NCBI GenBank assembly: GCA_947624205.1
Contig: CANQJI010000007.1
Coordinates: 1 to 52,329 of the forward strand
Length of the DNA: 52,329 nt
DNA from: an uncultured Akkermansia sp.
GTDB taxonomy: Bacteria > Verrucomicrobiota > Verrucomicrobiia > Verrucomicrobiales > Akkermansiaceae
Reading direction: 5' to 3'
Shown here: positions 1 to 9,287 of the stretch, piece after piece
Position numbering within the stretch: position 1 is the stretch's first letter
Layout: each line of letters starts with the position of its first letter
Notes under the pieces: generated by a model
Told to the model about the DNA's origin: nothing
Databases searched by the model: none
Seen by the model: the letters and a program-made list of their open reading frames with translations, nothing else
Program-made: the position numbers and the translations under genes

Positions 1-60
1 AAAATGCTATGCTCTTGGGTGACCGTTTATTTTGAGGCATCGGACTTCGGTGACTTTTTC

Positions 61-94
61 TTTTGAGGCATTACGTCCTAATGCGTTTGCCCTG
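61..94. repeat. 3' remnant of the dispersed hairpin element (copy 1)
   Basis: A short relic ending in CTAATGCGTTTGCCCTG, the 3' terminal inverted repeat of the element family found at least 13 more times in this window. The internal modules are missing. It lies just past the 3' end of the sulfatase gene. Confidence 0.7.
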
Positions 95-140
95 GAAGTC
101 TCCGGCAACAGGGCAAAGACACTGGAAAGGAAAGAGTTTA

Positions 141-1697
141 CTATTTTTCGCTCCAGAGGGGTTGATTCACACCTCCATTTGCATCCTTGATGCGCTTGAG
201 TCGGACCTTGAAAGCCTCGATGACCTCCGGATGCTGACCGGCTATATTTATTTTTTCTCCGGGGTCTTTCGCGAGATCGTAGAGTTCCCACGTACCTTGT
301 CGAGTTGGGAGGAGTTTCATATTGCCCACACGCAGGGCGATGAGATTGCCCCAATTGGCATGCTCAGGAAGCTCCTCACGTCCCTTAGCATCCCTACCGC
401 AGAAAGCGAACAGCATATCCTGGCTGTCACCCATGGAATCTGACGGGATTTTGTTGAAGCCCACAAGACGAGCCAGTGAGCGGGCAAGATCCACCTGCCC
501 CACCAAAGCGGATGATTGTCCGGGTTGCACAACACCGGGCCAGTGTACGATGAAGGGCATTCGGGTACCACCTTCCAGCAGGGTATATTTGCCACCGGAA
601 AAGGGGGCAGCCGGATTATGCCCTATGCAAGCTTTCTCGGCCCCGTCCGAGTATCCATCGGAAATTACCGGACCATTGTCGCTGGTGAAAATAATCAGCG
701 TTTCCTCAGGCTTATACCCGGCATCTGAAAGGGCCCTGCGTACAATACCTAAACTACCATCCATCTGCACGGTAACATCACCACGAATGCCGAGCTTGCT
801 GGCACCACGCCAGCGTTGATGTGGATCGCGCGGCACGTGGATATCATTCGTGCAGAAGTAGAGAAAAATCGGTCTGCCGGCACTCTCCTTGATAAAACGA
901 GCGGCCGCATCGTTGATTCGATCAGCGATATCCTGATCCTTCCAGAGAGCTGATTTCCCTCCCTGCATGTGACCAATACGGGAAATGCCGTCAATAATGG
1001 TCTTATCATGCTGCTTATCGGCACTGCGTCCCCAGGGCTTGAGAAGATTCTCAAGCTGTTCTTCAGTAGCATCGGCTGCAACGATTTCCCCGGGGAAACG
1101 GAAAGATGCCTCGTAGTTGACACGGATGGGATCATCAGGATCGAGACCTACTACGCGACCATTCCGAATGAACACACAAGGAACGCGATCTCCCGTAGCC
1201 GCCATGATGAATGACTCATCGAAACCGACCTCGCGAGGAGATGGAGAGATGAGATCATTCCAATTCTGAGGATCTTTACCGCGACCAAGTCCGAGATGCC
1301 ATTTGCCGATAGCGGCCGTGCGATAACCGGCGAGCTGCATCATGGCAGGCAGTGTTAATTGTTCTCCTTTCACCGGAAGAATAAGTTTGGCATCACCGGG
1401 CAGTATTCCCATTCCGCGACGACGCCAGGCGTAAGTGCCGGTGAGCAAAGAATAACGGGAAGGAGTACAAACACTACTGCTGCTGTGGGCATCTGTAAAC
1501 ACGAGCCCTTGAGAAGCAAGAGAATTAAGATTCGGACAGGGCACGGCCTCGCAACCGTAAGCAGAAGTGTCGTGATAGCCTAGATCATCTGCATAAAAAA
1601 TGATGATGGCTCGAGGCTTGGGTAACTCCGATTGCGCTGCACAGGACACTTTTTCAGTAGCGCACAGCACAAGAAACGCAATGAGCAGCCTTTTCAT
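141..1697 (-). CDS. Exported type I sulfatase (formylglycine-dependent)
   Basis: Hydrolyses sulfate esters, probably of host or dietary glycans; the exact substrate cannot be read from the sequence. Residues 1-20 form a signal peptide, so the enzyme is periplasmic or surface-exposed. Sulfatase signature 1 is visible as C77-T-P-S-R81; C77 would be converted to formylglycine by an anaerobic (anSME) or FGE maturase not present here. Signature 2 (GYRTAAIGKWHLG) spans residues 125-137. Metal-binding residues D37-D38 and D340-N341 fit the alkaline-phosphatase superfamily fold, and H287 (NDIHVP) is a likely active-site residue. The length of 518 aa is normal. It is the last gene of a minus-strand run from mreB through rng and the symporter. 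The Cys at residue 19 (VSC) is not a canonical lipobox, so a soluble exported enzyme is favoured over a lipoprotein. Confidence 0.93.
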   Translation of the reverse strand: MKRLLIAFLVLCATEKVSCAAQSELPKPRAIIIFYADDLGYHDTSAYGCEAVPCPNLNSLASQGLVFTDAHSSSSVCTPSRYSLLTGTYAWRRRGMGILPGDAKLILPVKGEQLTLPAMMQLAGYRTAAIGKWHLGLGRGKDPQNWNDLISPSPREVGFDESFIMAATGDRVPCVFIRNGRVVGLDPDDPIRVNYEASFRFPGEIVAADATEEQLENLLKPWGRSADKQHDKTIIDGISRIGHMQGGKSALWKDQDIADRINDAAARFIKESAGRPIFLYFCTNDIHVPRDPHQRWRGASKLGIRGDVTVQMDGSLGIVRRALSDAGYKPEETLIIFTSDNGPVISDGYSDGAEKACIGHNPAAPFSGGKYTLLEGGTRMPFIVHWPGVVQPGQSSALVGQVDLARSLARLVGFNKIPSDSMGDSQDMLFAFCGRDAKGREELPEHANWGNLIALRVGNMKLLPTRQGTWELYDLAKDPGEKINIAGQHPEVIEAFKVRLKRIKDANGGVNQPLWSEK

Positions 1698-1729
1698 GGA
1701 AGCACGAAGAAAGTTTGATCAAGATCTGT

Positions 1730-1846
1730 CTATTTCTCCCGATGAGACAAATTATCATACTTCATCATGCGCACAAAGCACACGACGAGCAAAGTCCACA
1801 CGAAACCGATGGATAGGAGCATGGTAATAACACCCGCAGTTGTCAT
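1730..1846 (-). CDS. MetS-like small subunit of the NSS symporter
   Basis: A 38-residue single-span protein. A short polar start (MTTAG) is followed by a hydrophobic helix over residues 6-26 and a basic/polar tail (RMMKYDNLSHREK). Its ATG overlaps the TGA of the upstream symporter in an ATGA junction, which implies translational coupling. Many bacterial NSS transporters are encoded with such a tiny membrane subunit; in Corynebacterium the MetP/MetS pair imports methionine and needs the small subunit for transport. Size, single helix and 4-bp overlap all fit this family. The helper-subunit role is taken from the family, and the substrate is not determined here. Confidence 0.75.
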   Translation of the reverse strand: MTTAGVITMLLSIGFVWTLLVVCFVRMMKYDNLSHREK

Positions 1847-3570
1847 GTTTCAAGAGAGGATTGTTTCTTTGCTGATTTATGGAATTTTCGAGAAGTATGC
1901 ACCACGAAAGCCATGAAAATGTAGATGGCAATCATCCATGCCAGGGGAAGAACAGCACCGGGACGCCCATGAACAATGTTGAGGATATGTTCGCTGGTGG
2001 TAACAAACATGTTATTGTACAACCAGGAGCAAAAAATAATCAGGAGAATGGTAGGAGTAATCCAATTAATCACAAAACCCAACCCATGCGGCAACGAAAT
2101 ACGCGAACCACGAGCCAGTTCACGCAGTCCATTTTTCGTGCCCCACACTCCACGAAATAGGGTAAGGTAGAGTGCAGAAATGAGATACAAACACATGGTT
2201 CCCATCCAAAAATCCAGTGTGCTTAGAGCCATCATGCCGTCGCCTGTGTACCAGGAAACAGCGAAAGCACCGACGATGATCAGCATACCCACAACCACGA
2301 CACTCTGACTGCGACGAAGACGCCAGAATTCTTCAAGAAACGCCATGCTGGGTTGGAGGATGGATATGGAGCTCGTGACAGCTGCCAGGAACAGCAGGGC
2401 AAAGAAAAGAGCGCCAAAAATCTGTCCGCCCGGCATCGCCATGAACACCTCCGGAAGCACTGTAAAACCTAAACCGAACGTACTCGCACCGGCAGCCGCA
2501 GCCACACCGAGAAACGACACTGCAGCCGGTACAATCATCATGCCGGCAATACCCACTTCCACTACCTCGTTAGCGGCATTCGCCGTGAGGGAAACAAGGG
2601 CAATATCCTTGCGACGCGCTACGTAGCTTGCATAAGTAAGTACAGTACCGAAACCTATGGAGAGCGAGAAGAAAATCTGCCCGGCAGCCGCAATCCAAAG
2701 CTCCGGATTCATCAACCCCTTGATGAGGGAAATTTCTTCGCAACGCACATCTTGACCCGGATTTTCCTCAACCGCTTTTTGCAGCATCGCTTCCTTCTCC
2801 TGGGCAGTGGCACTTGCCGGCACCATGTCCACCGTTCGATCCCCTACCATGAGGATAGTTTTCGAGGGGTTCCACATATAGCCCAACCCCTCATTCACAC
2901 TGCGGTGCGGAAGAGCCGGGTTCGGCGTACCGAGCGTAAGTACACGCAACAACACAATGAGCGCTGTGACGAGCAGAAGAGGCATGCTACGCTTACAAAA
3001 CCACTCAATTCCTTTCGTAACCCCACGGTAGAGAACGATTAAGTTCGCCGCGATAGCAATAAAGAAAAAGATAGGCAAAGAGCTACCACCGTTGTAAGCT
3101 GCTCCATCAGCGGCACTGCCGGTAAAATGTGTAAAAAAATCCGAAAAAGCAGAGGAGCCGTGCAGATTCAATGCACCGGTGGCCATACTGTAACAGTAAC
3201 CGAGAGTCCAACCCTCCAAATACATGTAGTACATGCCGATGCCAAGCGGAGCAAGAACCCCGGCAATACCCAGGTACTTCCACACGGTCGAATGACTGAT
3301 GAGCATGAAAGCCGAAGCACAGCTGTGCCCACCCAGGATGCCACCCCGTCGACCAATCGCCCACTCGACCCAGCACAGAGGCACTCCAAGAAGGATGAAT
3401 GCACAAAAATATGCAATCATAAATGCCCCACCACCGAATTGAGCCGCTAAACCGGGAAAACGCAAAAAGTTCCCAAATCCTACCGCACTACCCGCCACAG
3501 CAAGCATCACTCCCAACTGAGAATTCCAGTTGACAGGATTGGAAACCGGCGACTTTGTTGCGTTTTTCAT
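1843..3570 (-). CDS. Neurotransmitter:sodium symporter (NSS) family amino-acid transporter
   Basis: An inner-membrane Na+-coupled transporter of amino acids or related compounds. The TM1 signature (WNSQLGVMLAVAGSAVGFGNFLRFPG) holds the unwound substrate and sodium site typical of LeuT-fold NSS proteins. About 12 hydrophobic segments follow, with a large periplasmic loop near residues 225-285. The start at ATG 3570 (MKNATKSPVSN) was preferred; a TTG seven codons upstream would start right after the stop of rng. The gene follows rng by about 23 bp and overlaps the MetS-like subunit gene by 4 bp, so the two subunits are probably made together. By analogy with MetP the substrate may be methionine or alanine, but this is an inference. 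Confidence 0.9.
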   Translation of the reverse strand: MKNATKSPVSNPVNWNSQLGVMLAVAGSAVGFGNFLRFPGLAAQFGGGAFMIAYFCAFILLGVPLCWVEWAIGRRGGILGGHSCASAFMLISHSTVWKYLGIAGVLAPLGIGMYYMYLEGWTLGYCYSMATGALNLHGSSAFSDFFTHFTGSAADGAAYNGGSSLPIFFFIAIAANLIVLYRGVTKGIEWFCKRSMPLLLVTALIVLLRVLTLGTPNPALPHRSVNEGLGYMWNPSKTILMVGDRTVDMVPASATAQEKEAMLQKAVEENPGQDVRCEEISLIKGLMNPELWIAAAGQIFFSLSIGFGTVLTYASYVARRKDIALVSLTANAANEVVEVGIAGMMIVPAAVSFLGVAAAAGASTFGLGFTVLPEVFMAMPGGQIFGALFFALLFLAAVTSSISILQPSMAFLEEFWRLRRSQSVVVVGMLIIVGAFAVSWYTGDGMMALSTLDFWMGTMCLYLISALYLTLFRGVWGTKNGLRELARGSRISLPHGLGFVINWITPTILLIIFCSWLYNNMFVTTSEHILNIVHGRPGAVLPLAWMIAIYIFMAFVVHTSRKFHKSAKKQSSLET

Positions 3571-3593
3571 AAGGCGAAACGTCTCTCCCAAGT

Positions 3594-5189
3594 TTATGTA
3601 AAAGACTTGTAGAGAGGCTTATTGTTCGAGGCGTCGAGGATAGCAAAGGACTCGCGATGAATACTCGGATCGGACCGGAAAATCAGGCGCCCGGCACAGA
3701 GACGTTCCAATTCCATAAGCAGGTTCGCATCCTCATTTTTAAAGCGCGACAGCACGCTGCTATTCACCACCACGATCATATCCCCGACTCCTGTGTCGCG
3801 GTACTTGAGGATCGTGGCCTTGAGCTGACGTTGAATCTCCACACTCATGGTCATCACACTCTTTATACGGCCGCGACCATGGCAATATGGGCAATAGTCG
3901 TTCACATAATCCAGCAACGATTCATTAATGCGCTGCCGTGTCATTTCCATGAGTCCGATGGGGGTAATCTGCATCACCTGTGTCTTGGCTTTATCCCGTT
4001 TCAGCGCATCTTTCATCGCCTTATACACCGCCAACTGATCTTTGCGGTGACGCATGTCGATGAAATCCACCACGACCAGCCCACCGATGTTGCGTAGGCG
4101 GAGCTGACGCGCAATCTCGCGAGCAGATTCAAGATTAGTCTCCAGAATTGTCTTATCAAGATCTTTGTTGCCTTTGTTTCGACCGGTGTTGATGTCAATA
4201 GCAATGAGCGCTTCTGTCTCATCGATGACGAGATAACCACCACAGGGGAGAAGCACCTGACGCTGAAAGGCCTCATTGATCTGTTTCTCAATCCCTAACT
4301 CCTCAAAAATAGGTTGACGGGTGGGATGATACTGAATGTGCCGCTTAGATCGCCGAGAAATCTTGCCGGCAATCTCCTGCATATAGTTGGTCGTCTCCTG
4401 ATTGTCGCACAAAATGCAGTCGACGTTATCAGTAAGGAAATCACGAGCCGTACGCTCAATGAGATCCGGCTCACGGTACACGCAATGGGGATCCTTCTCC
4501 TCTGCAAACTTCTCTTCAACCTCGTGCCACTGTTCCAAAAGCATTGCCAAATCCCGTACGAAATGGCGAAATCTCTGTCCCTGCGCCACGGTACGCATGA
4601 TGATGCCCATGCCATCCGGCACATTGAGTTTCTGCACAATCTGACGCAATCGCTGCCGCTCCTTGGGATCGTCAATCTTGCGTGAGATGCCAAACTGGTC
4701 GGTGAAAGGCATGAGCACAATGTAGCGTCCCGCCAAAGAGATATTCGTGGTGACCCTCGGTCCCTTGGTACCGATCGGACCTTTAGTCACCTGCACCATG
4801 ATATCCGAACCGATAGGATAGATATCCGGAATATCCTTACTCGTGATTTTTTTCGGTTTACGCCGCGGACGCCCCTCTTTCTGAATCTCCTCTAATGAAG
4901 AGTCTAACGCGAGTGGAAGCGCATCCCAGAAGTGCAAAAAAGCATTCTTCTCATAGCCAATATCCACGAACATGGCTTTCAACCCTTGTTCGATATTCTT
5001 AACTTTGCCTTTAAAAATTCCTCCCACGATGTTGTCCTCTCCCTCGCGCTCGATGCTGTACTCCTCCAAGACTCCATCCTCCAGCAGCGCAACGCGTCTC
5101 TCCAATTTCTCCGAGTTGACGACAATGGTCGTCCCCTCCAGGGGGTGGCTTTGCCCGAGCCCCAGAAGGCGTTTCACTATTTTGATCAT
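3594..5189 (-). CDS. rng: Ribonuclease G/E family endoribonuclease
   Basis: Single-strand-specific endoribonuclease for rRNA maturation and mRNA turnover. Counting from the start at 5189 (MIKIVKRLLG), an S1-like RNA-binding domain begins near residue 53 (NIVGGIFKGKVKNIEQGLKA). The catalytic DNase I-like segment has D332 in EALIAIDINTG and D375 in VVVDFIDM, matching the two magnesium-binding Asp of E. coli RNase E. A zinc-link-like CPYCHGRG lies near residue 450. There is no long C-terminal scaffold as in RNase E, so it is RNase G-like. The reading frame is open 36 codons further upstream, but that part (rich in Ala, His and Gln) does not look like the family. It lies 153 bp downstream of mreB, an order also common in other phyla. 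Confidence 0.92.
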   Translation of the reverse strand: MIKIVKRLLGLGQSHPLEGTTIVVNSEKLERRVALLEDGVLEEYSIEREGEDNIVGGIFKGKVKNIEQGLKAMFVDIGYEKNAFLHFWDALPLALDSSLEEIQKEGRPRRKPKKITSKDIPDIYPIGSDIMVQVTKGPIGTKGPRVTTNISLAGRYIVLMPFTDQFGISRKIDDPKERQRLRQIVQKLNVPDGMGIIMRTVAQGQRFRHFVRDLAMLLEQWHEVEEKFAEEKDPHCVYREPDLIERTARDFLTDNVDCILCDNQETTNYMQEIAGKISRRSKRHIQYHPTRQPIFEELGIEKQINEAFQRQVLLPCGGYLVIDETEALIAIDINTGRNKGNKDLDKTILETNLESAREIARQLRLRNIGGLVVVDFIDMRHRKDQLAVYKAMKDALKRDKAKTQVMQITPIGLMEMTRQRINESLLDYVNDYCPYCHGRGRIKSVMTMSVEIQRQLKATILKYRDTGVGDMIVVVNSSVLSRFKNEDANLLMELERLCAGRLIFRSDPSIHRESFAILDASNNKPLYKSFT

Positions 5190-5342
5190 TTTTGTAATAA
5201 CAGACAATTTCAGGTTACAATGGTTAAACGTTGGCAAGCGCTTTTCATCCGCTTGCTGTCCCAGACTCCACCCGACAGCCGCACGCGCATGAGGCACACT
5301 TCGCCGGGTTCTTTTTCTTCACTAAATCCGGAAAAGCCGGCT

Positions 5343-6365
5343 TTAGTCGTTGTGTCCAAAAAGGGCTTCACTTTCTTGCAAGCATTTGCCGGTCCCTTCT
5401 GCCACCGCGCTCAACGGATCTTCCGATATTTGGATCGGTAGTCCCGTCTGCTCGTGCAATAACTCACTGAGTCCGCGCAGCAGAGCGCCACCACCGGCTA
5501 CCGTGATTCCTCGATCGTACAGATCACTCGCCAACTCCGGCGGGCAATGATCCAAGGTCTGGCGCACCGCGCTCACAATGACATCTAGCTTATCCTGCAG
5601 CGCCTCGCGCACCTCTTCCGAACGCACGGAAACGGTCTTCGGCAAACCGGTATCGCGAGCACGCCCCCGCACATCCATTTGGAGTTCAGTGGGGAGAGGA
5701 TGCGCCGAACCGATACGAATCTTGATATCCTCTGCCGTGCGCGTACCGATGAGCAAGTTGTGCGCAGATTGCATGTGGCGCACAATGGCCTCATCCAACG
5801 CATCACCGCCGCATTTTTCGGACTGGCTATGCACAATACCAGCGAGGGAAATAATGGCAACTTCCGTGGTGCCGCCGCCGATATCAACGATCATACTGCC
5901 GACAGGATCATTTACAGGGAGATTGGCACCTATGGCAGCAGCCATAGGCTCCTCAATGAGTTGCACGATACTCGCACCGGAGTTGTAGGCCGATTCCTCA
6001 ATGGCTCGGCGCTCCACTTCCGTGATGCCGGACGGATGCGCAATGAGGATGCGAGGACCTCTCAGACTACGGTGCTGAATAGCTTTCTGAATGAAGTAAC
6101 GCAGCATATTCTCCGCTACATCAAAATCTGCTATCACACCGTCCTTCAACGGGCGAATCGCCATCACGTTGCTCGGTGTACGCCCCAGCATACGCTTAGC
6201 CTCCTCGCCCACGGCAACCACCTTGCTGCCTTTCATGGCAACGACGGATGGCTCCCGGAGCACAATACCCTGGTTCTTGATGTAAACCAGCGTATTCGCC
6301 GTGCCGAGGTCAATCCCGATATCGTGAGAAAATACCCCGACTAGTCTTTTCAAAAATTGAAACAT
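5343..6365 (-). CDS. mreB: Rod shape-determining protein MreB
   Basis: Bacterial actin that assembles into membrane-bound filaments and guides the cell-wall elongation machinery. Actin-fold signatures are clear: phosphate-1 loop GIDLGTANTLVYIK at about residues 17-30, phosphate-2 motif VDIGGGTTEVAIIS, and the adenosine motif GGGALLRGL near residue 292. The N-terminal FQFLKRLVG is an amphipathic membrane anchor. The length of 340 aa matches the family. mreC/mreD do not follow; rng does, then a transporter. A promoter with TTGACA is predicted 130-160 bp upstream. Confidence 0.96.
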   Translation of the reverse strand: MFQFLKRLVGVFSHDIGIDLGTANTLVYIKNQGIVLREPSVVAMKGSKVVAVGEEAKRMLGRTPSNVMAIRPLKDGVIADFDVAENMLRYFIQKAIQHRSLRGPRILIAHPSGITEVERRAIEESAYNSGASIVQLIEEPMAAAIGANLPVNDPVGSMIVDIGGGTTEVAIISLAGIVHSQSEKCGGDALDEAIVRHMQSAHNLLIGTRTAEDIKIRIGSAHPLPTELQMDVRGRARDTGLPKTVSVRSEEVREALQDKLDVIVSAVRQTLDHCPPELASDLYDRGITVAGGGALLRGLSELLHEQTGLPIQISEDPLSAVAEGTGKCLQESEALFGHND

Positions 6366-6493
6366 GTTGGTAAAAATGATAAGAAGAGGGTGCAGGCAGT
6401 CCTATCAGACATTCTCTTAGTTCTTTAGGAGGGAAAAGAACACCTGACAACCGATGCATTTCCCCGCAGAGCGGGCACACGCATCCGCGCGTT

Positions 6494-6522
6494 AGTATGG
6501 ATATCCTCTCGTCTTATGTCAA
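6494..6522 (-). promoter_or_regulatory. Predicted promoter for mreB
   Basis: Reading leftward: TTGACA (6522-6517), a 17-bp spacer, then CATACT (6499-6494). This gives a 5' leader of about 120 nt before mreB. No operator-like repeat is seen in the spacer. Confidence 0.5.
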
Positions 6523-6842
6523 GCATATTTTCTCTGACCTCGCTCAAAAATGCGTTCCCGTATTGCCCTGGAACCCCAAACCGAGCTGGCTCATTTGAGC
6601 AAAACACGAATCAAGCTACAAACGCAAAACCGGGTTAGGTGTACTCGTTTAAATCTGAAAAACATCCGGAAGCAGGCTGCTCCAAGCTGACGGGAGAAAC
6701 GCCATCCCTTCATCTCTTTTTGATCGCATATCCAAAAATAAACTTCACATAAAATCTATAAAATCAATAAACAAAAAGCAAAACACCTCAAATTTCAAAT
6801 CACAAACCCATTTTCCAACGCTTTTGCCATGCAGACTTGGGA
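6523..6842. other. Intergenic region, no gene seen
   Basis: AT-rich, especially 6720-6810, between the mreB promoter and a dispersed repeat. I see no convincing coding region, RNA gene or strong hairpin. Confidence 0.5.
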
Positions 6843-7275
6843 CAGGGCGACCGCATTTGAGGAAAGTCAACAAACAGAGGGAATGCCCTTATTGACTGAT
6901 ATCACTGTTTATACGCATGTTCGCCACACTCGCGCGCAAGCGCGGGAACTTTCCAAATCGCACATCGAAAATTGACTCGCCGTCGCCCCATCGGCGGTTC
7001 GCCCCTGCGGGGCAGCGCATACGCGCTGCCCATCCGCACTTACGCCGTCGTGCGTGTTGTACATCGTACACAGGCAGACTTGTCTGCCACCGCCGCCGCT
7101 TTCTAACTACGCCCGACGGTTGCTCCACAATTCCGCCATCACATCTGCTCCGCAAAATTCGCAAACGCGGGAACTCCCCAAATCGTACATCGTACGTCGA
7201 AAATCATACATAGGCAGACCCCGTCTGCCTCCGCCTCGTACATAGGCAAACGCATTTCCTAATGCGCTTGCCCTG
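6843..7275. repeat. Dispersed hairpin element, copy 2 (type I, full length)
   Basis: Starts with CAGGGCGACCGCATTTGAGG and ends with CTAATGCGCTTGCCCTG, the degenerate inverted-repeat ends of the family. In between lie the conserved left module (TTATTGACTGATAT), GC hairpins of the CGCGCAAGCGCG type, stems GGCAGAC/GTCTGCC (7073-7088 and again near 7213), and runs of CGTACAT. The open frames inside it are by-products of the repeat. Confidence 0.85.
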
Positions 7276-7284
7276 ACTTGGGGC

Positions 7285-7313
7285 TTGCTTTTAACCGAAA
7301 AATGAGCTAAACT
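7285..7313 (+). promoter_or_regulatory. Predicted promoter for corA-argB-nadK
   Basis: TTGCTT (7285-7290), 17 bp, TAAACT (7308-7313). It starts 9 bp after the end of repeat copy 2, so the element sits directly behind the promoter. Confidence 0.5.
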
Positions 7314-7370
7314 TTTGGCGCGTTGTGGCGCACTGGGTCAGTAAGACCACCCCCTGAGCTTCCTGAATCC

Positions 7371-8366
7371 ATGATACGCATCTACACACAGTCTGAGCAA
7401 GGGATCACACGTGCGGTCGGTCTGGACGAGCCCGTGAACCGCGAAGCGGCTATTTTTTGGATTGACCTGCTCACCCCCGACGCACAGGAACTTTCCTTTG
7501 CGGAAGAACTCTGTGGAGTAGAGATGCCGACTAAGGACGAAATGCGGGAAATCGAGGCGACGAGCCGCCTGTACTGTGAAGACGGCGCACGGTTTATGAC
7601 GACAACTGTTCTCTCCCGCGTAGAAACGGATGAACCGACCATCTCCGAAATCACCTTCATCCTCAAGGGAAGTATTCTCGTAACTATTCGTCACACGGAT
7701 TCGTACCCCTTCCGGGTGTTTTCTCACACTCTGCTGCGCATGCAGGAAACTAACCGGGATCTCGTCTTCATCGGTCTGTTGGAAACACTGGTGGATCGCC
7801 AGGCAGACGTGCTGGAGCGCTTTGGCACGGTATTGGATGCACTCTCCAAGAAAGTATTTGGAACCCACCATGCCACACGCCGCAACGGGAAAAGAGATGA
7901 CCCGGATACCGATGACCTGCGCGATGCGCTGGAGGAGCTCGGTCGCGTGGGCGATCTCATCACCAGACAGCGGGATGCTCTCGTGAACCTCCTGCGTATG
8001 ATTACTTTCGCTGGGAACGAGGAAAGCTGTATGAGTACTCATGAAAGTCTGTATGTACCGCTGCGACCGGTCTCGCGTGACGTGAATTCTCTCGCAGAGT
8101 ACGCTTCTTTCCTTTCCAACAAGATTAATTTCATGCTTGACGCCGTGCTGGGACTTATCAATATCGAACAGAACGACATTGTGAAGGTATTTACCATCAC
8201 CTCCATCGTATTTTTGCCCCCCACACTTGTAGCGAGCATATTCGGCATGAATTACAAATACATGCCCTTTTTGGACACGGTATGGGGGTTCTGGCTCTCC
8301 CTGGCACTTATGGTAAGTTCTGCCGTGCTTCCCCTGGTGATCTTCCGCATCAAACGCTACATCTGA
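7371..8366 (+). CDS. corA: CorA-family divalent cation (Mg2+/Co2+) transporter
   Basis: Pentameric inner-membrane channel for magnesium or related divalent cations. The long acidic and helical N-terminal cytoplasmic domain is followed by two C-terminal membrane helices. The signature GMN at the end of TM1 is present in FGMNYKYMPF, and the protein ends with a short basic tail (RIKRYI), as in the family. ATG 7371 (MIRIYTQSEQG) is the best start; a TTG at 7323 in the same frame lies only 9 nt after the -10 box and cannot be excluded. argB follows after 12 bp, so the three genes probably form one transcript. Confidence 0.92.
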   Translation: MIRIYTQSEQGITRAVGLDEPVNREAAIFWIDLLTPDAQELSFAEELCGVEMPTKDEMREIEATSRLYCEDGARFMTTTVLSRVETDEPTISEITFILKGSILVTIRHTDSYPFRVFSHTLLRMQETNRDLVFIGLLETLVDRQADVLERFGTVLDALSKKVFGTHHATRRNGKRDDPDTDDLRDALEELGRVGDLITRQRDALVNLLRMITFAGNEESCMSTHESLYVPLRPVSRDVNSLAEYASFLSNKINFMLDAVLGLINIEQNDIVKVFTITSIVFLPPTLVASIFGMNYKYMPFLDTVWGFWLSLALMVSSAVLPLVIFRIKRYI

Positions 8367-8378
8367 CACACTACAACT

Positions 8379-9287
8379 ATGATCGCGACACGCAAAGTGG
8401 CTCAGCCTGAGCAGGAAATTCTCAAAGCAAATATTCTCATCGAGGCTTTGCCGTACATGCAAGCCTACCGCGATAAGACCGTGCTCATCAAATTCGGTGG
8501 TTCAGCGATGGATGACCCCGAACTGGTACGTTCCCTCATGCGGGACATCGTTGTGCTGGAAAGCATGGGAATCAACCCCGTAGTGGTACACGGAGGGGGA
8601 AAAGCAATTTCGGCTGCCATGACCAATGCTGGTCTTGAGCCCAAGTTTATTAACGGCCTGCGCGTTACGACGGCAGAAGCCATTGATATCGTAGAAAAAA
8701 CACTCACCGGACAAATCAACCCCGGACTTGTGGAAATGATTCGCCGGACAGGAGGCTCTGCCGTGGGCATTCCCGGTACCACGGTATTTGTGGGAGAGAA
8801 GCTCATGGAACGGGACGAACAGGGCAACCTGATGGATCTCGGGATGGTGGGACAAGTAATCGGTTGTCGCCTTTCTCGGGTGGAAGAAGCCCTCTCCCTG
8901 CAGCTAATTCCCGTGATCTCTCCATTAGCTCGTGAGCTGGGTACACAGCATGCGCTGAATGTGAATGCAGACTTGGCCGCCGCCGCTCTGGCTCGCGAAC
9001 TTAAGCCCGTAAAACTCATCTACATCTCCGATGTGCCGGGTATTCTTCCGAACGCCGATGATCGCAGCACGATTATCAAGAGCATCGACCGCAAAGAGGC
9101 CTTACAACTCATCGATGAAGGCGTCATCACCGGCGGCATGATTCCAAAGGTAAAGAGCGCCCTGGATGCACTAAACGCCGGCGTACGTAAAGTACACTTC
9201 ATTGACGGACGCCTGCCACACACGCTGCTGCTGGAGATATTCACCCCGCAGGGCATAGGCACGGAGATCGTGCGCGAACAACGATGA
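8379..9287 (+). CDS. argB: Acetylglutamate kinase
   Basis: Phosphorylates N-acetyl-L-glutamate with ATP, the second step of arginine biosynthesis, in the cytoplasm. Amino-acid-kinase motifs are clear: KFGGSAM near residues 38-44, VVHGGGKAI near residue 70, NVNADLAAAALA near 197, and GGMIPKV near 250. The length of 302 aa is typical. An N-terminal extension (MIATRKVAQPEQEILKANIL) resembles the N-terminal helix of arginine-inhibitable hexameric enzymes, so feedback inhibition is plausible. It overlaps nadK by 4 bp (ATGA). The other arg genes are not nearby. Confidence 0.96.
   Translation: MIATRKVAQPEQEILKANILIEALPYMQAYRDKTVLIKFGGSAMDDPELVRSLMRDIVVLESMGINPVVVHGGGKAISAAMTNAGLEPKFINGLRVTTAEAIDIVEKTLTGQINPGLVEMIRRTGGSAVGIPGTTVFVGEKLMERDEQGNLMDLGMVGQVIGCRLSRVEEALSLQLIPVISPLARELGTQHALNVNADLAAAALARELKPVKLIYISDVPGILPNADDRSTIIKSIDRKEALQLIDEGVITGGMIPKVKSALDALNAGVRKVHFIDGRLPHTLLLEIFTPQGIGTEIVREQR

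Noticed and set aside
6889..7245. Open frames inside repeat copies (also at 27407-27774, 32486-32945, 35223-35596, 45174-45774, 46105-46398)
   Set aside because: The predicted peptides recur from copy to copy in several frames because the DNA is repetitive; no signal peptide, promoter or family motif supports them.
7338..8462. Long frames antisense to corA, and to plsX at 33027-33929
   Set aside because: Compositional shadows of well-recognised genes on the other strand.
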